64,000 bases of DNA. It comes from OMII01 sp947467385 (lineage in GTDB: Bacteria > Bdellovibrionota_C > UBA2361 > OMII01). Made by a program: the position numbers and the translations under genes. The DNA lies in NCBI GenBank assembly GCA_044360075.1, contig JBIKLA010000015.1, forward strand, positions 1-64,000, written 5' to 3'. Positions within the stretch are counted from its first letter, which is position 1; every line of letters begins with the position of its first letter. A model generated the notes under the pieces. That model worked only from the letters and a program-made list of their open reading frames with translations. It had not been told where the DNA came from and ran no database searches. Shown here piece after piece: positions 8,432 through 17,532 of the stretch.

Positions 8432-8890
8432 ATGCTTGATGAAGTCTACCAAGAGGTCATACTCGACCATTACAAGAGGCCCCGCTGCCAAGGGGTGCTC
8501 ATTAATCCCGATTGCAAGGTTGACCTCCATAACCCGCTCTGCGGCGACCAGATCTCCCTAACCGTCAAGTTCTCCGGGGATGACATCTCGCAGATCGCGT
8601 TTGCGGGGCATGGATGCTCGATCAGCCAGGCCACGGCCTCAATCATGTCTGAGCTGCTCTTAGGAAAAACCAAAGTGGAGGCAAGGCGCCTCTCGTCTCT
8701 TTTCCGCCGGATGATTAAGAGCCAGGAGGAGGGCGCAAGCCTTCAGGATCTCGGGGATGCGCTCGCCCTTGAGGGGGTAAAGAGGCACTCGGCACGCATC
8801 AAGTGTGCGCTCCTTGCCTGGGATTGCGTCGACAGGGCGCTCTCGGAGGAGGGTGCGGGAGGAAGCCTGAGGGATCAGCTCCCCGAGTAG
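8432..8890 (+). CDS. sufU: SufU-type iron-sulfur cluster assembly protein
   Basis: A 152-residue NifU_N/IscU-fold protein. The three cluster/zinc cysteines Cys37, Cys62 and Cys125 are present, with Asp39 in CGD. The insertion between the second and third cysteine is longer than in IscU, which is the SufU hallmark. It accepts persulfide sulfur from a SufS-type desulfurase. No sufS, sufB, sufC or sufD lies in this window, so this copy is separated from the rest of the SUF system, unlike the usual operon. It has its own promoter candidate just upstream. Confidence 0.88.
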   Translation: MLDEVYQEVILDHYKRPRCQGVLINPDCKVDLHNPLCGDQISLTVKFSGDDISQIAFAGHGCSISQATASIMSELLLGKTKVEARRLSSLFRRMIKSQEEGASLQDLGDALALEGVKRHSARIKCALLAWDCVDRALSEEGAGGSLRDQLPE

Positions 8891-8903
8891 CTCGGTGTGA
8901 CCA

Positions 8904-9572
8904 CTACACTGAAACGAGCCCTTCGCTGATGGCGATCTTTACCAGCTCGGCATTTGTCTTCACGCCAAGCTTCTTGAGTATGTTTGAGCGGTGCGTGTCA
9001 ACCGTGCGCGTGCTGATGTGAAGAAGCACGCCGATCTCGCGGTTGCGCTTGCCATTGGCTATCAGAATCATAATCTCACGCTCGCGATGCGAGAGCGAGG
9101 TGACTGCGGAAGCTGATTCTTGCTGCGCGGCGTCTGCGGCCATAAGCCGGGTTGTGACACTCGGGCTCAGGTAGGTGCCGCCGTCAACGATGGCGTCGAT
9201 AGCAAACTGCATCTCCGACAGACCGGCTTGCTTGGGAACGAACCCGCGGGCGCCAGCCTTGAGCGCAGCACGGATGTTGCTGCTGTTTTCTACCGCCGAA
9301 AGAATAAGCACCGGCGCATTGCATCCCATGCGCCGAAGAGCCTCGATGGTCTCAAGGCAATTACACTTTGGAAGGGCATAGTCGAGCACGATGACGTCGG
9401 GTGAGCATGACGAAAGCTGCGAGAGGAGCTCCGTGCCGTCGCCCGCATGTCCTATGACCTCGTATCGATGCTCCTCCGTTAGGGCCTTCGAGAGAGCTTG
9501 CCGCAGCACGAGGTGATCATCCACGAGGAACAGCTTTACTGGATTGGACTTGTTGTTGATGTTTTCCTGCAT
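8904..9572 (-). CDS. NarL/FixJ-family response regulator (LuxR-type HTH)
   Basis: A 222-residue two-domain regulator. The receiver domain has the acidic pair Asp18-Asp19, phospho-acceptor Asp64 (VIVLDYALP), Ser92 and Lys114. The C-terminal LuxR-type HTH is SHREREIMILIANGKRNREIG followed by ISTRTVDTHRSNILKKLGVK. I choose the ATG at 9572 because GGGGGAG lies 7 bases before it; the frame stays open to 9623. No histidine kinase is adjacent, so it is an orphan here. Its stop lies 14 bases from the convergent sufU stop. Confidence 0.9.
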   Translation of the reverse strand: MQENINNKSNPVKLFLVDDHLVLRQALSKALTEEHRYEVIGHAGDGTELLSQLSSCSPDVIVLDYALPKCNCLETIEALRRMGCNAPVLILSAVENSSNIRAALKAGARGFVPKQAGLSEMQFAIDAIVDGGTYLSPSVTTRLMAADAAQQESASAVTSLSHREREIMILIANGKRNREIGVLLHISTRTVDTHRSNILKKLGVKTNAELVKIAISEGLVSV

Positions 9573-9734
9573 AGAGCAACTCCCCCACGTGATGTCTAGC
9601 CAGCTCGTTGATGAGGCACCCATTTTGTGCCCAGCAACAGCTCTTACCAGTACATACGGATAATTCTTAGGGGAGGTTGATGATCTGGGGCGAAATTCTA
9701 GGCTTTTTTTTGAGAACGCAGCGATTACCGCAGT

Positions 9735-10649
9735 CTACACCCAGTCTCGGGGGGTTTTTAGGGCTTCAATGAGGCGCGCTTCGGGCGATCCCTCGGCATA
9801 GATAGGGCAGTAATCCCACCGAACAAGAGCCGGCAGGGACATGAGGATAGATTCAATTCTGCCGCCCGTTTGCAGGCCAAAGTGGGTACCCCTGTCGTAG
9901 AGCAGGTTAAACTCGACGTACCTCCCTCGGCGCTGCAGCTGAAAGTGGCGTTGCTCATCGGAGTACGGCTCGGCCTTTCGGCGCTCGACGATCGGCACAT
10001 ACTGGTCGGTGAAAGCAAAGCCGAGATCGCGTGCGAGGGCAAAAAGCTGCTCGTGATCGGCGCCGTCATCACGCCCCAGGTAGTCGTAGAAAATCCCTCC
10101 GATGCCGCGAGTTTCACCGCGGTGCGGAAGGAAGAAGTACTCATCACACCACTTCTTGAAGCGCGGGTAATAGGCTGGGGAGTGCTTGTCGCAGGCAGCC
10201 TTCAGGACGGAATGAAAGTGGCGGGCATCCTCATCGAAGAGGTAGTACGGGGTCAGATCGGCCCCTCCGCCGAACCACGCCTGGTCCCCAAGCTCTAAAT
10301 AGCGATAATTCGCATGAGTTGTCGGCAGCATCGGGGACCGCGGATGGATTACGAGCGACACGCCCGTGGCACAGAAGGGGAGATCTTCGCTGCTCGCCCC
10401 GAGCTTTGCCGCAAAACTCGCCGGCATCGTGCCGTTCACCGAGCTAAAATTGACACCGGCCTTCTCGAAAACGGCGCCATCTGCCAGGATTCGGGTCAGG
10501 CCACCGCCACCGTGCCCCCCGTTAGCGTCCGTTCGTGACCACTCGTCACTGAGGAATAGAGCTGAGCCATCGACCGTTTCGAGCGCAGAGCAGATGTGAG
10601 ACTGAATTTCCTTGAACAGGGCAGATGCGCGTTCGTGAAGCGATGTCAT
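9735..10649 (-). CDS. hemF: Oxygen-dependent coproporphyrinogen III oxidase
   Basis: A 304-residue full-length HemF, which oxidatively decarboxylates coproporphyrinogen III to protoporphyrinogen IX using O2. Family signatures are THANYRYLE, WFGGGADLTPYYLF and FFLPHRGETRGIGGIFYDYL, plus the C-terminal FNLLYDRGTHFGLQTGGR segment. It overlaps the upstream aminotransferase gene by 4 bases (ATGA), so the two are translationally coupled. Use of HemF instead of HemN points to an aerobic lifestyle. Confidence 0.95.
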   Translation of the reverse strand: MTSLHERASALFKEIQSHICSALETVDGSALFLSDEWSRTDANGGHGGGGLTRILADGAVFEKAGVNFSSVNGTMPASFAAKLGASSEDLPFCATGVSLVIHPRSPMLPTTHANYRYLELGDQAWFGGGADLTPYYLFDEDARHFHSVLKAACDKHSPAYYPRFKKWCDEYFFLPHRGETRGIGGIFYDYLGRDDGADHEQLFALARDLGFAFTDQYVPIVERRKAEPYSDEQRHFQLQRRGRYVEFNLLYDRGTHFGLQTGGRIESILMSLPALVRWDYCPIYAEGSPEARLIEALKTPRDWV

Positions 10650-11788
10650 GCGTCGAGCTCCTTAAGGCATTCGGCGAGGGCGTCGCCTGCCTGCACCGGG
10701 GCCCCCATCGACGTGAGCGAGAGTCCGAGCGCTGAAATCGTTGCGGTGACATCGAAGGGGTCCACGTATCCCATGTGGCCGATGCGTATGACCTTGCCTT
10801 TAAACTTTCCTTGGCCTCCGGCGAGGCGGATTCCGAAACGGGAGCGCACGGCAGAGCGGAGAGCGTCTGCGTCAATAGATGGTGGCGGAACGAAGCCCGT
10901 AACGCTCGGGCACGGGGCGTCAGGAGCAAGCACCTCGCATCCGAGGGCCCGCACGCCACGTCGTGCCATGCGCGAGAGGAGCTCGTGACGCCTGTAGATC
11001 GGCTCAAGGCCCTCCGCCTTGAACATGTCAATCGCCGCATTGAGGCCCACGATGATGGTTGATGCAGGGGTCCAGGATGTTTCTCCTCCCTTGAGGGATT
11101 TGCGTTCTCCGGCGAGGTCAAAATAGAGCGAGCGCTTTGGGCCAGCCTCAACCGACTCCCACGCGAGTTGGGAGAGAACCATAATCGAGAGCCCCGGGGG
11201 AAGCATGAGCGCCTTCTGCGACCCAGCGATATACATATCGACCGTGGACGGGTTGCCCGGAAACGGGGTGGTTGCGCATGATGAGATGCCGTCAACGATC
11301 GTGAGCATCTTTGGAGCCGCGGCCTTTACTGCGCGCAGAACCTCCGCGACGGGATGGAGCACAGTCGTGCTCGTTTCGCTGTGCTGGATGCAAAAAGCCT
11401 TTGCGTGCGGGTTGGCAAGAACCGCCTGCTGCGCCTGTTCAACCGTCACCGGGGATCCCCACGAAACTTCGATCTCCTTTGCCTGGAGCTGCAGCCGCTC
11501 CGCGATCTTGCCCCATCGCGCGCCGAACACTCCGCCATTTACCGTGATAATCGTGTCGCCTGGCGCGCAGGTGTTGAGCAACGAGGCCTCCATGGCTCCG
11601 GTGCCTGAGCACGCCAGAAAGATCGGATCGCTGTCCCAGCCCAGGAGCCAGCGGGTTCCTTCGCATGCCTTTATGAGCTCTTTCTTAAAAACGTCGCTTC
11701 GGTGATGGAGCATGGGCAGGTCCATGGCCTGCAGCACCCGCTGTGGGATCGGAGTTGGGCCAGGGGTTAGGAGTCTCTCTTTGTACAT
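10646..11788 (-). CDS. Class V aminotransferase (alanine/serine-glyoxylate aminotransferase type)
   Basis: A 380-residue PLP enzyme. It begins with LTPGPTPIPQRVLQAM and has the PLP lysine in AGSQKALMLPPGL (near residue 194), with TIVDGISSCA providing the PLP aspartate. These features match the archaeal/bacterial alanine-glyoxylate, serine-glyoxylate or serine-pyruvate aminotransferase group; the exact substrate pair is not resolved. It is the first gene of a two-gene unit with hemF. Glycine-type amino acids and haem synthesis are a possible link, but an inference only. Confidence 0.87.
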   Translation of the reverse strand: MYKERLLTPGPTPIPQRVLQAMDLPMLHHRSDVFKKELIKACEGTRWLLGWDSDPIFLACSGTGAMEASLLNTCAPGDTIITVNGGVFGARWGKIAERLQLQAKEIEVSWGSPVTVEQAQQAVLANPHAKAFCIQHSETSTTVLHPVAEVLRAVKAAAPKMLTIVDGISSCATTPFPGNPSTVDMYIAGSQKALMLPPGLSIMVLSQLAWESVEAGPKRSLYFDLAGERKSLKGGETSWTPASTIIVGLNAAIDMFKAEGLEPIYRRHELLSRMARRGVRALGCEVLAPDAPCPSVTGFVPPPSIDADALRSAVRSRFGIRLAGGQGKFKGKVIRIGHMGYVDPFDVTATISALGLSLTSMGAPVQAGDALAECLKELDA

Positions 11789-12017
11789 AGGGGCACCGTG
11801 ATGGGGTTGCTTGCGTCACTCCGTCATCGGCGGTGGCAAGGGACTTGCCATTGCTATAGGCAGAAGCCTCCGGTGCTGAGTGGAGCAAAGCCAGGTCGAT
11901 GTTAATTCAACTGGTTAGCTCTAGCAAGGAATCGTGCTGAGTCAAGCCTATGACGGGCGATCCCCGTTTCGGCCTTGGTTTTTGACACGTCACCAGTGGC
12001 CCCAAAAGGGAAAAACT

Positions 12018-12896
12018 ATGATCAATCAGCTCTCTCTTTGGCAGTTGGCGGTCGACCTCGGTCTCATAACCGCGGTATTCACGATTGCGTTCCGGTCCAT
12101 TAAGGCGTCGCGAGCGCAAGCCCTCCTGCCGCAGACCCTTGAGCTTGAGGCTGCCCTGAAGAGCCTCATGGCGGACGCCGAGATTGCGGGTAAGCACCTG
12201 AATGATCAGCTCTTGCGTCGGGAGAGTGCCATACAGAAATACCTAACAGAGCTTGAGGAATCCGAGCGGCGGGTAAGTCGCACGGTTCTTGAGGGAGAAG
12301 AGGTTGGCAAGCGCATAGAGTCAATTGCGGCAACAGCCCAGGCTCGGCTCAATGAGCTCCTCGCAGCCCGGGGCACCCAGGCGCAGCGGCCGCGGCAGCA
12401 AGCGGCTTCCGAGGCATCTGCGGACGATATCTTTGTTTCGGAGGGCGAGCCAGCGACTGCCCCCCAGCGGCCGCTGCAAGCCCAGAAAGCTCCGGCACGG
12501 ACGACGCCTGAAAGGCCTTCCCAGCAAGATCCTCGTCGGCCGCAAGCGCCGCAACGATCAGCTTCAGAGGCAGCTGCCGCCCGCGAGCCCAGCCGGGCAT
12601 CGGTCAGCGCGCCGGCCGCACGCTCCGCCTCAGCATATGCGAAAGCGGCTTCCACGGAGGGCTCAGAGGTTCAGAAGGTGTACGCCGCCGCAGAGAAGAT
12701 GCTGCGGGAGGGCGTTGAGCTTGAGCGTGTGGCCGCTCGCACAAAGCTCCCCGTTGAGGGCGTGAAGATGCTGTCCCAGATGATTGAAGTGGAGAGGGGA
12801 AACGATGAGTCGAAGGGCTCGGAAACCTCCAGCGTAATGCTCGGGGATCCGCGGCTCGGCGCTCTGGGTACTACGAGACGTCAACCGAACGCGTAA
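12018..12896 (+). CDS. DUF2802-type protein heading the flagellar operon
   Basis: A 292-residue protein starting at ATG 12018 (AAGGG upstream). It has one N-terminal membrane segment (about residues 8-26), a coiled coil rich in Glu/Arg (about 40-115), a low-complexity Ala/Pro/Gln/Arg linker (120-225) and a C-terminal block VQKVYAAAEKMLREGVELER that matches the DUF2802 pattern. DUF2802 proteins are known near flagellar and chemotaxis genes but lack a defined function. It lies 14 bases before flgF, so it is very likely co-transcribed. The Ala/Pro linker composition differs from its neighbours. Confidence 0.7.
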   Translation: MINQLSLWQLAVDLGLITAVFTIAFRSIKASRAQALLPQTLELEAALKSLMADAEIAGKHLNDQLLRRESAIQKYLTELEESERRVSRTVLEGEEVGKRIESIAATAQARLNELLAARGTQAQRPRQQAASEASADDIFVSEGEPATAPQRPLQAQKAPARTTPERPSQQDPRRPQAPQRSASEAAAAREPSRASVSAPAARSASAYAKAASTEGSEVQKVYAAAEKMLREGVELERVAARTKLPVEGVKMLSQMIEVERGNDESKGSETSSVMLGDPRLGALGTTRRQPNA

Positions 12897-12910
12897 GCAA
12901 GGCGTAGCGC

Positions 12911-13666
12911 ATGGATATCGGAACCTACACAGCCCTGTCAGCCGGTCTTTTTCAGATGAAGAAGCTTGAGGTGCAGAACAATAACTTGGCCAACACCAAC
13001 ACGGTGGGGTTCAAGCGCCAATACCTCATCCCTGAGATGAAGGAGTTCTCTGATACCCTCTCAGGGCAGATGGGGAGCAGCCCGCTTGCTGAGGATGACC
13101 TTAAGCGCGCTCCGATTGTCACGGCGTACAGGTCGGTTATCGACTTCACGCAAGGGGCCATCCGACACACGGGCAATCCGCTCGATGCTGCTCTCAGGAA
13201 CGCAAACGACTTTTTCGTGGTGAGCACCCCACAGGGCCAGCAGTACACCCGCGCCGGCAACTTTGCCATCTCCCAGAACGGAGAACTCGTCACCCAGGAT
13301 GGCGAGCGTGTGGTGGGAGACGGCGGAAACATTCAGATCGGCGCTCCAGGAGCTGAGATTACACAGGACGGGAGCATAAGGGTCCAGGGCATAATCGTCG
13401 GCCGGCTGCAGGTAGTTAGGTTCGACAAGACAGATGGCCTCGAGGCTGTCTCGGGCTCGCGCTTCCGTCGGACGGGTCCTGCCCCTGTGCAGGTCGAGCC
13501 GTACGTTGAGCCCCGCGCAGTGGAGCAATCAAACGCGTCAGTTGTGACCGGAATGATCGACCTGATATCGACCAATCGCGCTTTCGACGCCTATTCGAAA
13601 GCTGCGCAGACGATCGATAGCCTCAATCAGGCGGCCATTTCTCAGGTAGGCAGGAGAACGTCGTAA
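12911..13666 (+). CDS. flgF: Flagellar basal-body rod protein FlgF
   Basis: A 251-residue proximal rod protein. The N-terminal rod-type heptad region QMKKLEVQNNNLANTNTVGF and the C-terminal FDAYSKAAQTIDSLNQAAIS helix are both present; these two helices pack together in the rod. It is shorter and more divergent than FlgG next to it, as expected. It lies 14 bases after the DUF2802 gene and 17 before flgG. Confidence 0.9.
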   Translation: MDIGTYTALSAGLFQMKKLEVQNNNLANTNTVGFKRQYLIPEMKEFSDTLSGQMGSSPLAEDDLKRAPIVTAYRSVIDFTQGAIRHTGNPLDAALRNANDFFVVSTPQGQQYTRAGNFAISQNGELVTQDGERVVGDGGNIQIGAPGAEITQDGSIRVQGIIVGRLQVVRFDKTDGLEAVSGSRFRRTGPAPVQVEPYVEPRAVEQSNASVVTGMIDLISTNRAFDAYSKAAQTIDSLNQAAISQVGRRTS

Positions 13667-13683
13667 GGCACTAGGGAGACACT

Positions 13684-14472
13684 ATGATCAAGGCACTCTA
13701 CTCAGCAGCGACCGGGATGAACGCCCAAGAGACGAATATCGACGTAATCTCCAACAACCTGGCGAACGTCAACACGACGGGCTTCAAGAAAAGCCGCCCT
13801 GAGTTTCAGGACCTCATGTACCAGTACGAGCAGGAGCCTGGCTCCCCGAGCTCGCAGACAACGACGAAGCCATCGGGCGTTCAGGTCGGATTAGGAGTCA
13901 AGACTGTTGCGGTCCAGAGGATCTTCACGCAAGGAGACCTCACTTCCACCGGCAACCAGCTCGACCTCGCCCTTGAGGGAGACGGATTTTTCCAAGTCAC
14001 TCGGCCGGATGGAACTCTGGTGTATACCCGCGCTGGCTCGTTTCAGCTCGACCAGAACGGGCAGATAGTGACGCCTGACGGTTTCCTCCTCGCGCCCGGC
14101 CTCGCTGCGCCCCTTGACTCGCTCGGCATCAGCATTGCACAGGACGGCACGGTCAGCGTTAAGCAGCCTAACAACGTAAACCCGGTTCAGATCGGACAGA
14201 TCATCGCTGTCCGTTTCCCAAACAATACCGGGCTTAAGGCAGTAGGGCAGAGCTTTTACGAAGAGAGCCTCGCGTCAGGTGCGCCCGTGACCGGTGTTTT
14301 TAGCCAGAACGGCTTCGGGCGCCTCAACCAGGGATTTTTGGAGAGCAGCAACGTGAGCGTCGTTGAGCAGGTTGTGAACATGATCACGGCCCAGCGCGCG
14401 TACGAAGCATCCTCAAAAGGCATAACGACAGCGGATGAGATGCTGTCACAGGCGATTAACTTGAAGAGGTAA
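13684..14472 (+). CDS. flgG: Flagellar distal rod protein FlgG
   Basis: A 262-residue distal rod protein. It opens with the family signature LYSAATGMNAQETNIDVISN and NLANVNTTGFKKSRPEFQDL, contains FFQVTRPDGTLVYTRAGSF, and ends in VVNMITAQRAYEASSKGITT. Length is exactly the usual one for FlgG. It is followed after 4 bases by flgA. Confidence 0.97.
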   Translation: MIKALYSAATGMNAQETNIDVISNNLANVNTTGFKKSRPEFQDLMYQYEQEPGSPSSQTTTKPSGVQVGLGVKTVAVQRIFTQGDLTSTGNQLDLALEGDGFFQVTRPDGTLVYTRAGSFQLDQNGQIVTPDGFLLAPGLAAPLDSLGISIAQDGTVSVKQPNNVNPVQIGQIIAVRFPNNTGLKAVGQSFYEESLASGAPVTGVFSQNGFGRLNQGFLESSNVSVVEQVVNMITAQRAYEASSKGITTADEMLSQAINLKR

Positions 14473-14476
14473 CCTC

Positions 14477-15457
14477 ATGAAGCGTCTTTTTCTCTCGGCA
14501 GTGGTGATCATGCTCGCGGCCTGCCCAGTGGCCCTTGCTGAAGGCGCCAACTCGGCCAGCTTCAGCGGGATATCGCTGCAGGGCCGCGCGCAAGTGGTTG
14601 CAAGCGGCTCCTCGGTTACGCTCGGTGATGTGGCTGATATTGTCTCGCCGCGGGTGGAGGATGACAGCCAGATACTGCGCCTTCGGGCTATTCCGGTTGC
14701 CCAGAGCCCCAAGGCCGGGGAGTCGTCGACCATCGATGGGACGCAGGTGCTGGCGCGAATTCAGGACGCGGGCGTTGACCTCTCGGCAATACGCTACACC
14801 CTTCCGCGGGAGATATCCGTGACCCGCTCATTCCGCGAGATTTCGCTCAACGAGCTTGAGGGCGCCCTGAGCGCCTTCCTCGGCCGCAATCCACAGCAGG
14901 TAGACGTGAAAAAGCTCGTTGTCGACCGACCCATACGAGTTCCGGCTGATACGATGGGAGTTGAGGTGGTTGCACTCTCAACGACGAAGCCTGGCCATCT
15001 CGGCATCGATTACAAGAGTGTCAGCAGCGATGAGGAGGCTAGGTTTCAGCTCAAGGCATTCGCAGATCGCTGGCGCATGATGCCCGTCGCGACAAAGCCC
15101 CTCAAGAAAGGTGCGGTGGTTGAGGCAACAGATGTGCAGCTCATGAAGGTAGTTGACTCCAATTCCTTAAAGGACGGTGTTGAGAACTTGGGGGATATCC
15201 TCGGGCACGTCTTGTCGCGAGACGTCGGCCAGGGCGAGCTCTTCAAGGCAAGCACTCTCTCGATTCCGCCTGTAATCACCGCGGGCTCGGGAGTCACTCT
15301 CGTGGTGCGACAAGGGCGGCTTGAGGTGACAGCCACCGGAACGGCGCTGGATTCCGGCGCTGTTGGCCAGGAAATTAAGGTCCGAAATGAGGGCTCGAAG
15401 AAAGTTGTGAGCGGGAAGGTAGAGGGGCCAGGAGTTGTGGTCGTGGGGGCATACTAG
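14477..15457 (+). CDS. flgA: Flagellar P-ring assembly chaperone FlgA
   Basis: A 326-residue secreted chaperone. It has a signal peptide (about residues 1-21), a SAF-like domain in the second half (VATKPLKKGAVVEATDVQLM) and the C-terminal pattern GQEIKVRNEGSKKVVSGKVEGPGVVVVGAY typical of FlgA. It acts in the periplasm to assemble FlgI. It is longer at the N-terminal side than the E. coli protein (about 219 residues), a common feature outside gammaproteobacteria. It ends 2 bases before flgH. Confidence 0.9.
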   Translation: MKRLFLSAVVIMLAACPVALAEGANSASFSGISLQGRAQVVASGSSVTLGDVADIVSPRVEDDSQILRLRAIPVAQSPKAGESSTIDGTQVLARIQDAGVDLSAIRYTLPREISVTRSFREISLNELEGALSAFLGRNPQQVDVKKLVVDRPIRVPADTMGVEVVALSTTKPGHLGIDYKSVSSDEEARFQLKAFADRWRMMPVATKPLKKGAVVEATDVQLMKVVDSNSLKDGVENLGDILGHVLSRDVGQGELFKASTLSIPPVITAGSGVTLVVRQGRLEVTATGTALDSGAVGQEIKVRNEGSKKVVSGKVEGPGVVVVGAY

Positions 15458-15459
15458 CC

Positions 15460-16425
15460 ATGTTGGATAGATCTCGAATTTTTTGCGTAGGCCTATTCTT
15501 CGCGGCACTCGGCTGTGCGCCGATGCCGAAGCCGGAGCCCTACGTCCCAGCTACGCGTTTCTCTTCCCCAACGGCAGGCGTGAAGGCCCGTGGGCTTGCA
15601 TGGCAAGCGGCCGTAGTCGAGGAGAGGATGAGTGATGGCAGGGCGCAGCTCAGGCTCGTTGACTCGCCTCCGCCGGAGCCGCCAGTGCCTCAGATAAAGC
15701 CGGAAGGGGCCCCTCGCGTGGGACAGGATGCCAAGCTTATCCCGGCTGCCGCAGTAACCCAAGCCGCTGCGGAGCTTGGAGACGGGGTAAAGGTCCAGCG
15801 CGCCCAGGATCAACGCAGCCTCGCATACCAGAGCATGCTATCAGAGGGAGATCCGGGCATGACGGGTTCTCTGTACCGGGAAGACCGTTACAACACCGAC
15901 CTGTACCGCGATTTCCGTCCGTACCAGCCGATGGATCTTATCACCATCGTGGTGACTGAACGCGCACTCGGACGCCAGTTTGCAATCACTGAGGTCAAGG
16001 GCAAGAGCGAGGTGCTTGCTGGCATCAAGAACTTCTTCGGTCTTGAAAACCGGCCGGAAGAGCAGTGGACATATCCGCCTGACATGTCGAGCCTAATTTC
16101 AGCGAACACGAAGAACGACTTCAAGGGACAGGGCGACACAAACCGGCTGTCGGAATTGACTGCTCGCCTTTCAGCAATCGTCGTTGAGGTGCTTCCATCA
16201 GGGCTCCTGCGCGTCGAGGGTGAGAAGATTCTAGCAGTGAACAACGAGGAGCAGGTGATGGTCGTCTCAGGTCTCGTGCGGCAGCGCGACATCTCCTCCA
16301 ACAACGAGGTTAACTCGTCGCAGATCGCGCAGATGAGAATCGACTACTACGGCAAGGGAACGGTCGGCGAAGCGCAGTACGGCGGCTGGTTTGCCCGTGC
16401 AATGAGAATTCTATGGCCTTTCTAG
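15460..16425 (+). CDS. flgH: Flagellar L-ring lipoprotein FlgH
   Basis: A 321-residue outer-membrane L-ring protein. The lipobox is FAALGC near residue 20. The conserved C-terminal two-thirds include LYRDFRPYQPMDLITIVVTE, LSAIVVEVLPSGLLRVEGEK and QMRIDYYGKGTVGEAQYGGW. About 110 extra residues rich in Pro/Glu/Ala follow the lipidation site, making it longer than the roughly 230-residue enterobacterial protein. Its 3' end overlaps an alternative upstream start of flgI. Confidence 0.93.
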   Translation: MLDRSRIFCVGLFFAALGCAPMPKPEPYVPATRFSSPTAGVKARGLAWQAAVVEERMSDGRAQLRLVDSPPPEPPVPQIKPEGAPRVGQDAKLIPAAAVTQAAAELGDGVKVQRAQDQRSLAYQSMLSEGDPGMTGSLYREDRYNTDLYRDFRPYQPMDLITIVVTERALGRQFAITEVKGKSEVLAGIKNFFGLENRPEEQWTYPPDMSSLISANTKNDFKGQGDTNRLSELTARLSAIVVEVLPSGLLRVEGEKILAVNNEEQVMVVSGLVRQRDISSNNEVNSSQIAQMRIDYYGKGTVGEAQYGGWFARAMRILWPF

Positions 16426-16433
16426 GGGAGCGT

Positions 16434-17528
16434 ATGAAAAAGCTCATTCTTTCCATTACCGCGCTTCTTGGCCTGGCCCTGCCACAGGCAGGACACACTG
16501 CGCGCCTCAAGGACATAGCGGATGTCGAGGGCGTCCGCCCGAACCAGCTTCTCGGCTACGGCGTAGTCGTGGGACTCAACGGCACTGGCGACGGGCGCGT
16601 CGACTTCACGCTTAAGACCATGTCCAACATGCTTGAGAGAATGGGCATCCGCACGGATCCTGCGGTCATTAAGGTGAAGAACGTGGCGGCGGTGTCGGTA
16701 ACGGCAGAGCTGCCATCATTCTCGCGGCCCGGCACCCGCATTCCCATCACGGTGTCCTCGATGGGTGACGCAAAAAGCCTCTTCGGCGGCATCCTGCTGA
16801 CCACCCAGCTCAAGGGGGGCGACGGAAACGTCTATGCAGTTGCGCAGGGCCCCATTGACCTCGGCGGCTTTGCAGTCAATGACTCAGGAGATTCAGCTCA
16901 AAAGAACCATCCGACCGTTGGAACTGTCCCAGGTGGAGCGCTTGTGGAGCGAGCTATCCCGTTTGATCTCTTCAAGTCAAACAAGGTGCGTATCGTGCTC
17001 CGCAATGCGGACTTCACGACGATGACTCGAGTTGTAGCGGTGCTTAACCGGCGCATGGGCCGTCCAGCCGCTGTCGCCATCGACTCAGCAGTTGCCGAGC
17101 TTGATCTCGATGAGGCTGCTAAGCTCAATCCCGTGGGTCTCGTGGCGGCTCTTGAGCAGCTTGAAGTGAACCAGGATATCGATGCACGAGTAGTCATCAA
17201 CGAGCGCACCGGCACGATCATTATGGGTGCCAACGTGACTATCGGCCAAGTTGCCCTGGCACATGGCAACCTCAATATCTCAATCCGAAGAGAGAACGAC
17301 ATCTCCCAGCCTAATGCGTTTGCGGGCGGAACGACCGCTGAGGTCACGAACGTCGATATTAACATTGGCGAAGATGTGGAATCCCTCAGGATCGTCGGCG
17401 GAGACGTCACGCTTGGGCAGCTCGTGAAGGCGCTCAATACGCTGGGAGCTACGCCTCGTGACTTGATGGCTATATTCACGGCGCTTCAGCAGGCGGGAGC
17501 GCTCAACGCAGAGCTTGTGGTGATGTAA
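16434..17528 (+). CDS. flgI: Flagellar P-ring protein FlgI
   Basis: A 364-residue periplasmic P-ring protein with a signal peptide (KKLILSITALLGLALPQAGH). It has RLKDIADVEGVRPNQLLGYG, GLNGTGDG and the C-terminal VKALNTLGATPRDLMAIFTA. I take the ATG at 16434, where AGGGGAG lies 3-4 bases upstream; an in-frame ATG at 16413 inside flgH is less likely. Length matches the family. Confidence 0.96.
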   Translation: MKKLILSITALLGLALPQAGHTARLKDIADVEGVRPNQLLGYGVVVGLNGTGDGRVDFTLKTMSNMLERMGIRTDPAVIKVKNVAAVSVTAELPSFSRPGTRIPITVSSMGDAKSLFGGILLTTQLKGGDGNVYAVAQGPIDLGGFAVNDSGDSAQKNHPTVGTVPGGALVERAIPFDLFKSNKVRIVLRNADFTTMTRVVAVLNRRMGRPAAVAIDSAVAELDLDEAAKLNPVGLVAALEQLEVNQDIDARVVINERTGTIIMGANVTIGQVALAHGNLNISIRRENDISQPNAFAGGTTAEVTNVDINIGEDVESLRIVGGDVTLGQLVKALNTLGATPRDLMAIFTALQQAGALNAELVVM

Positions 17529-17532
17529 TCGT

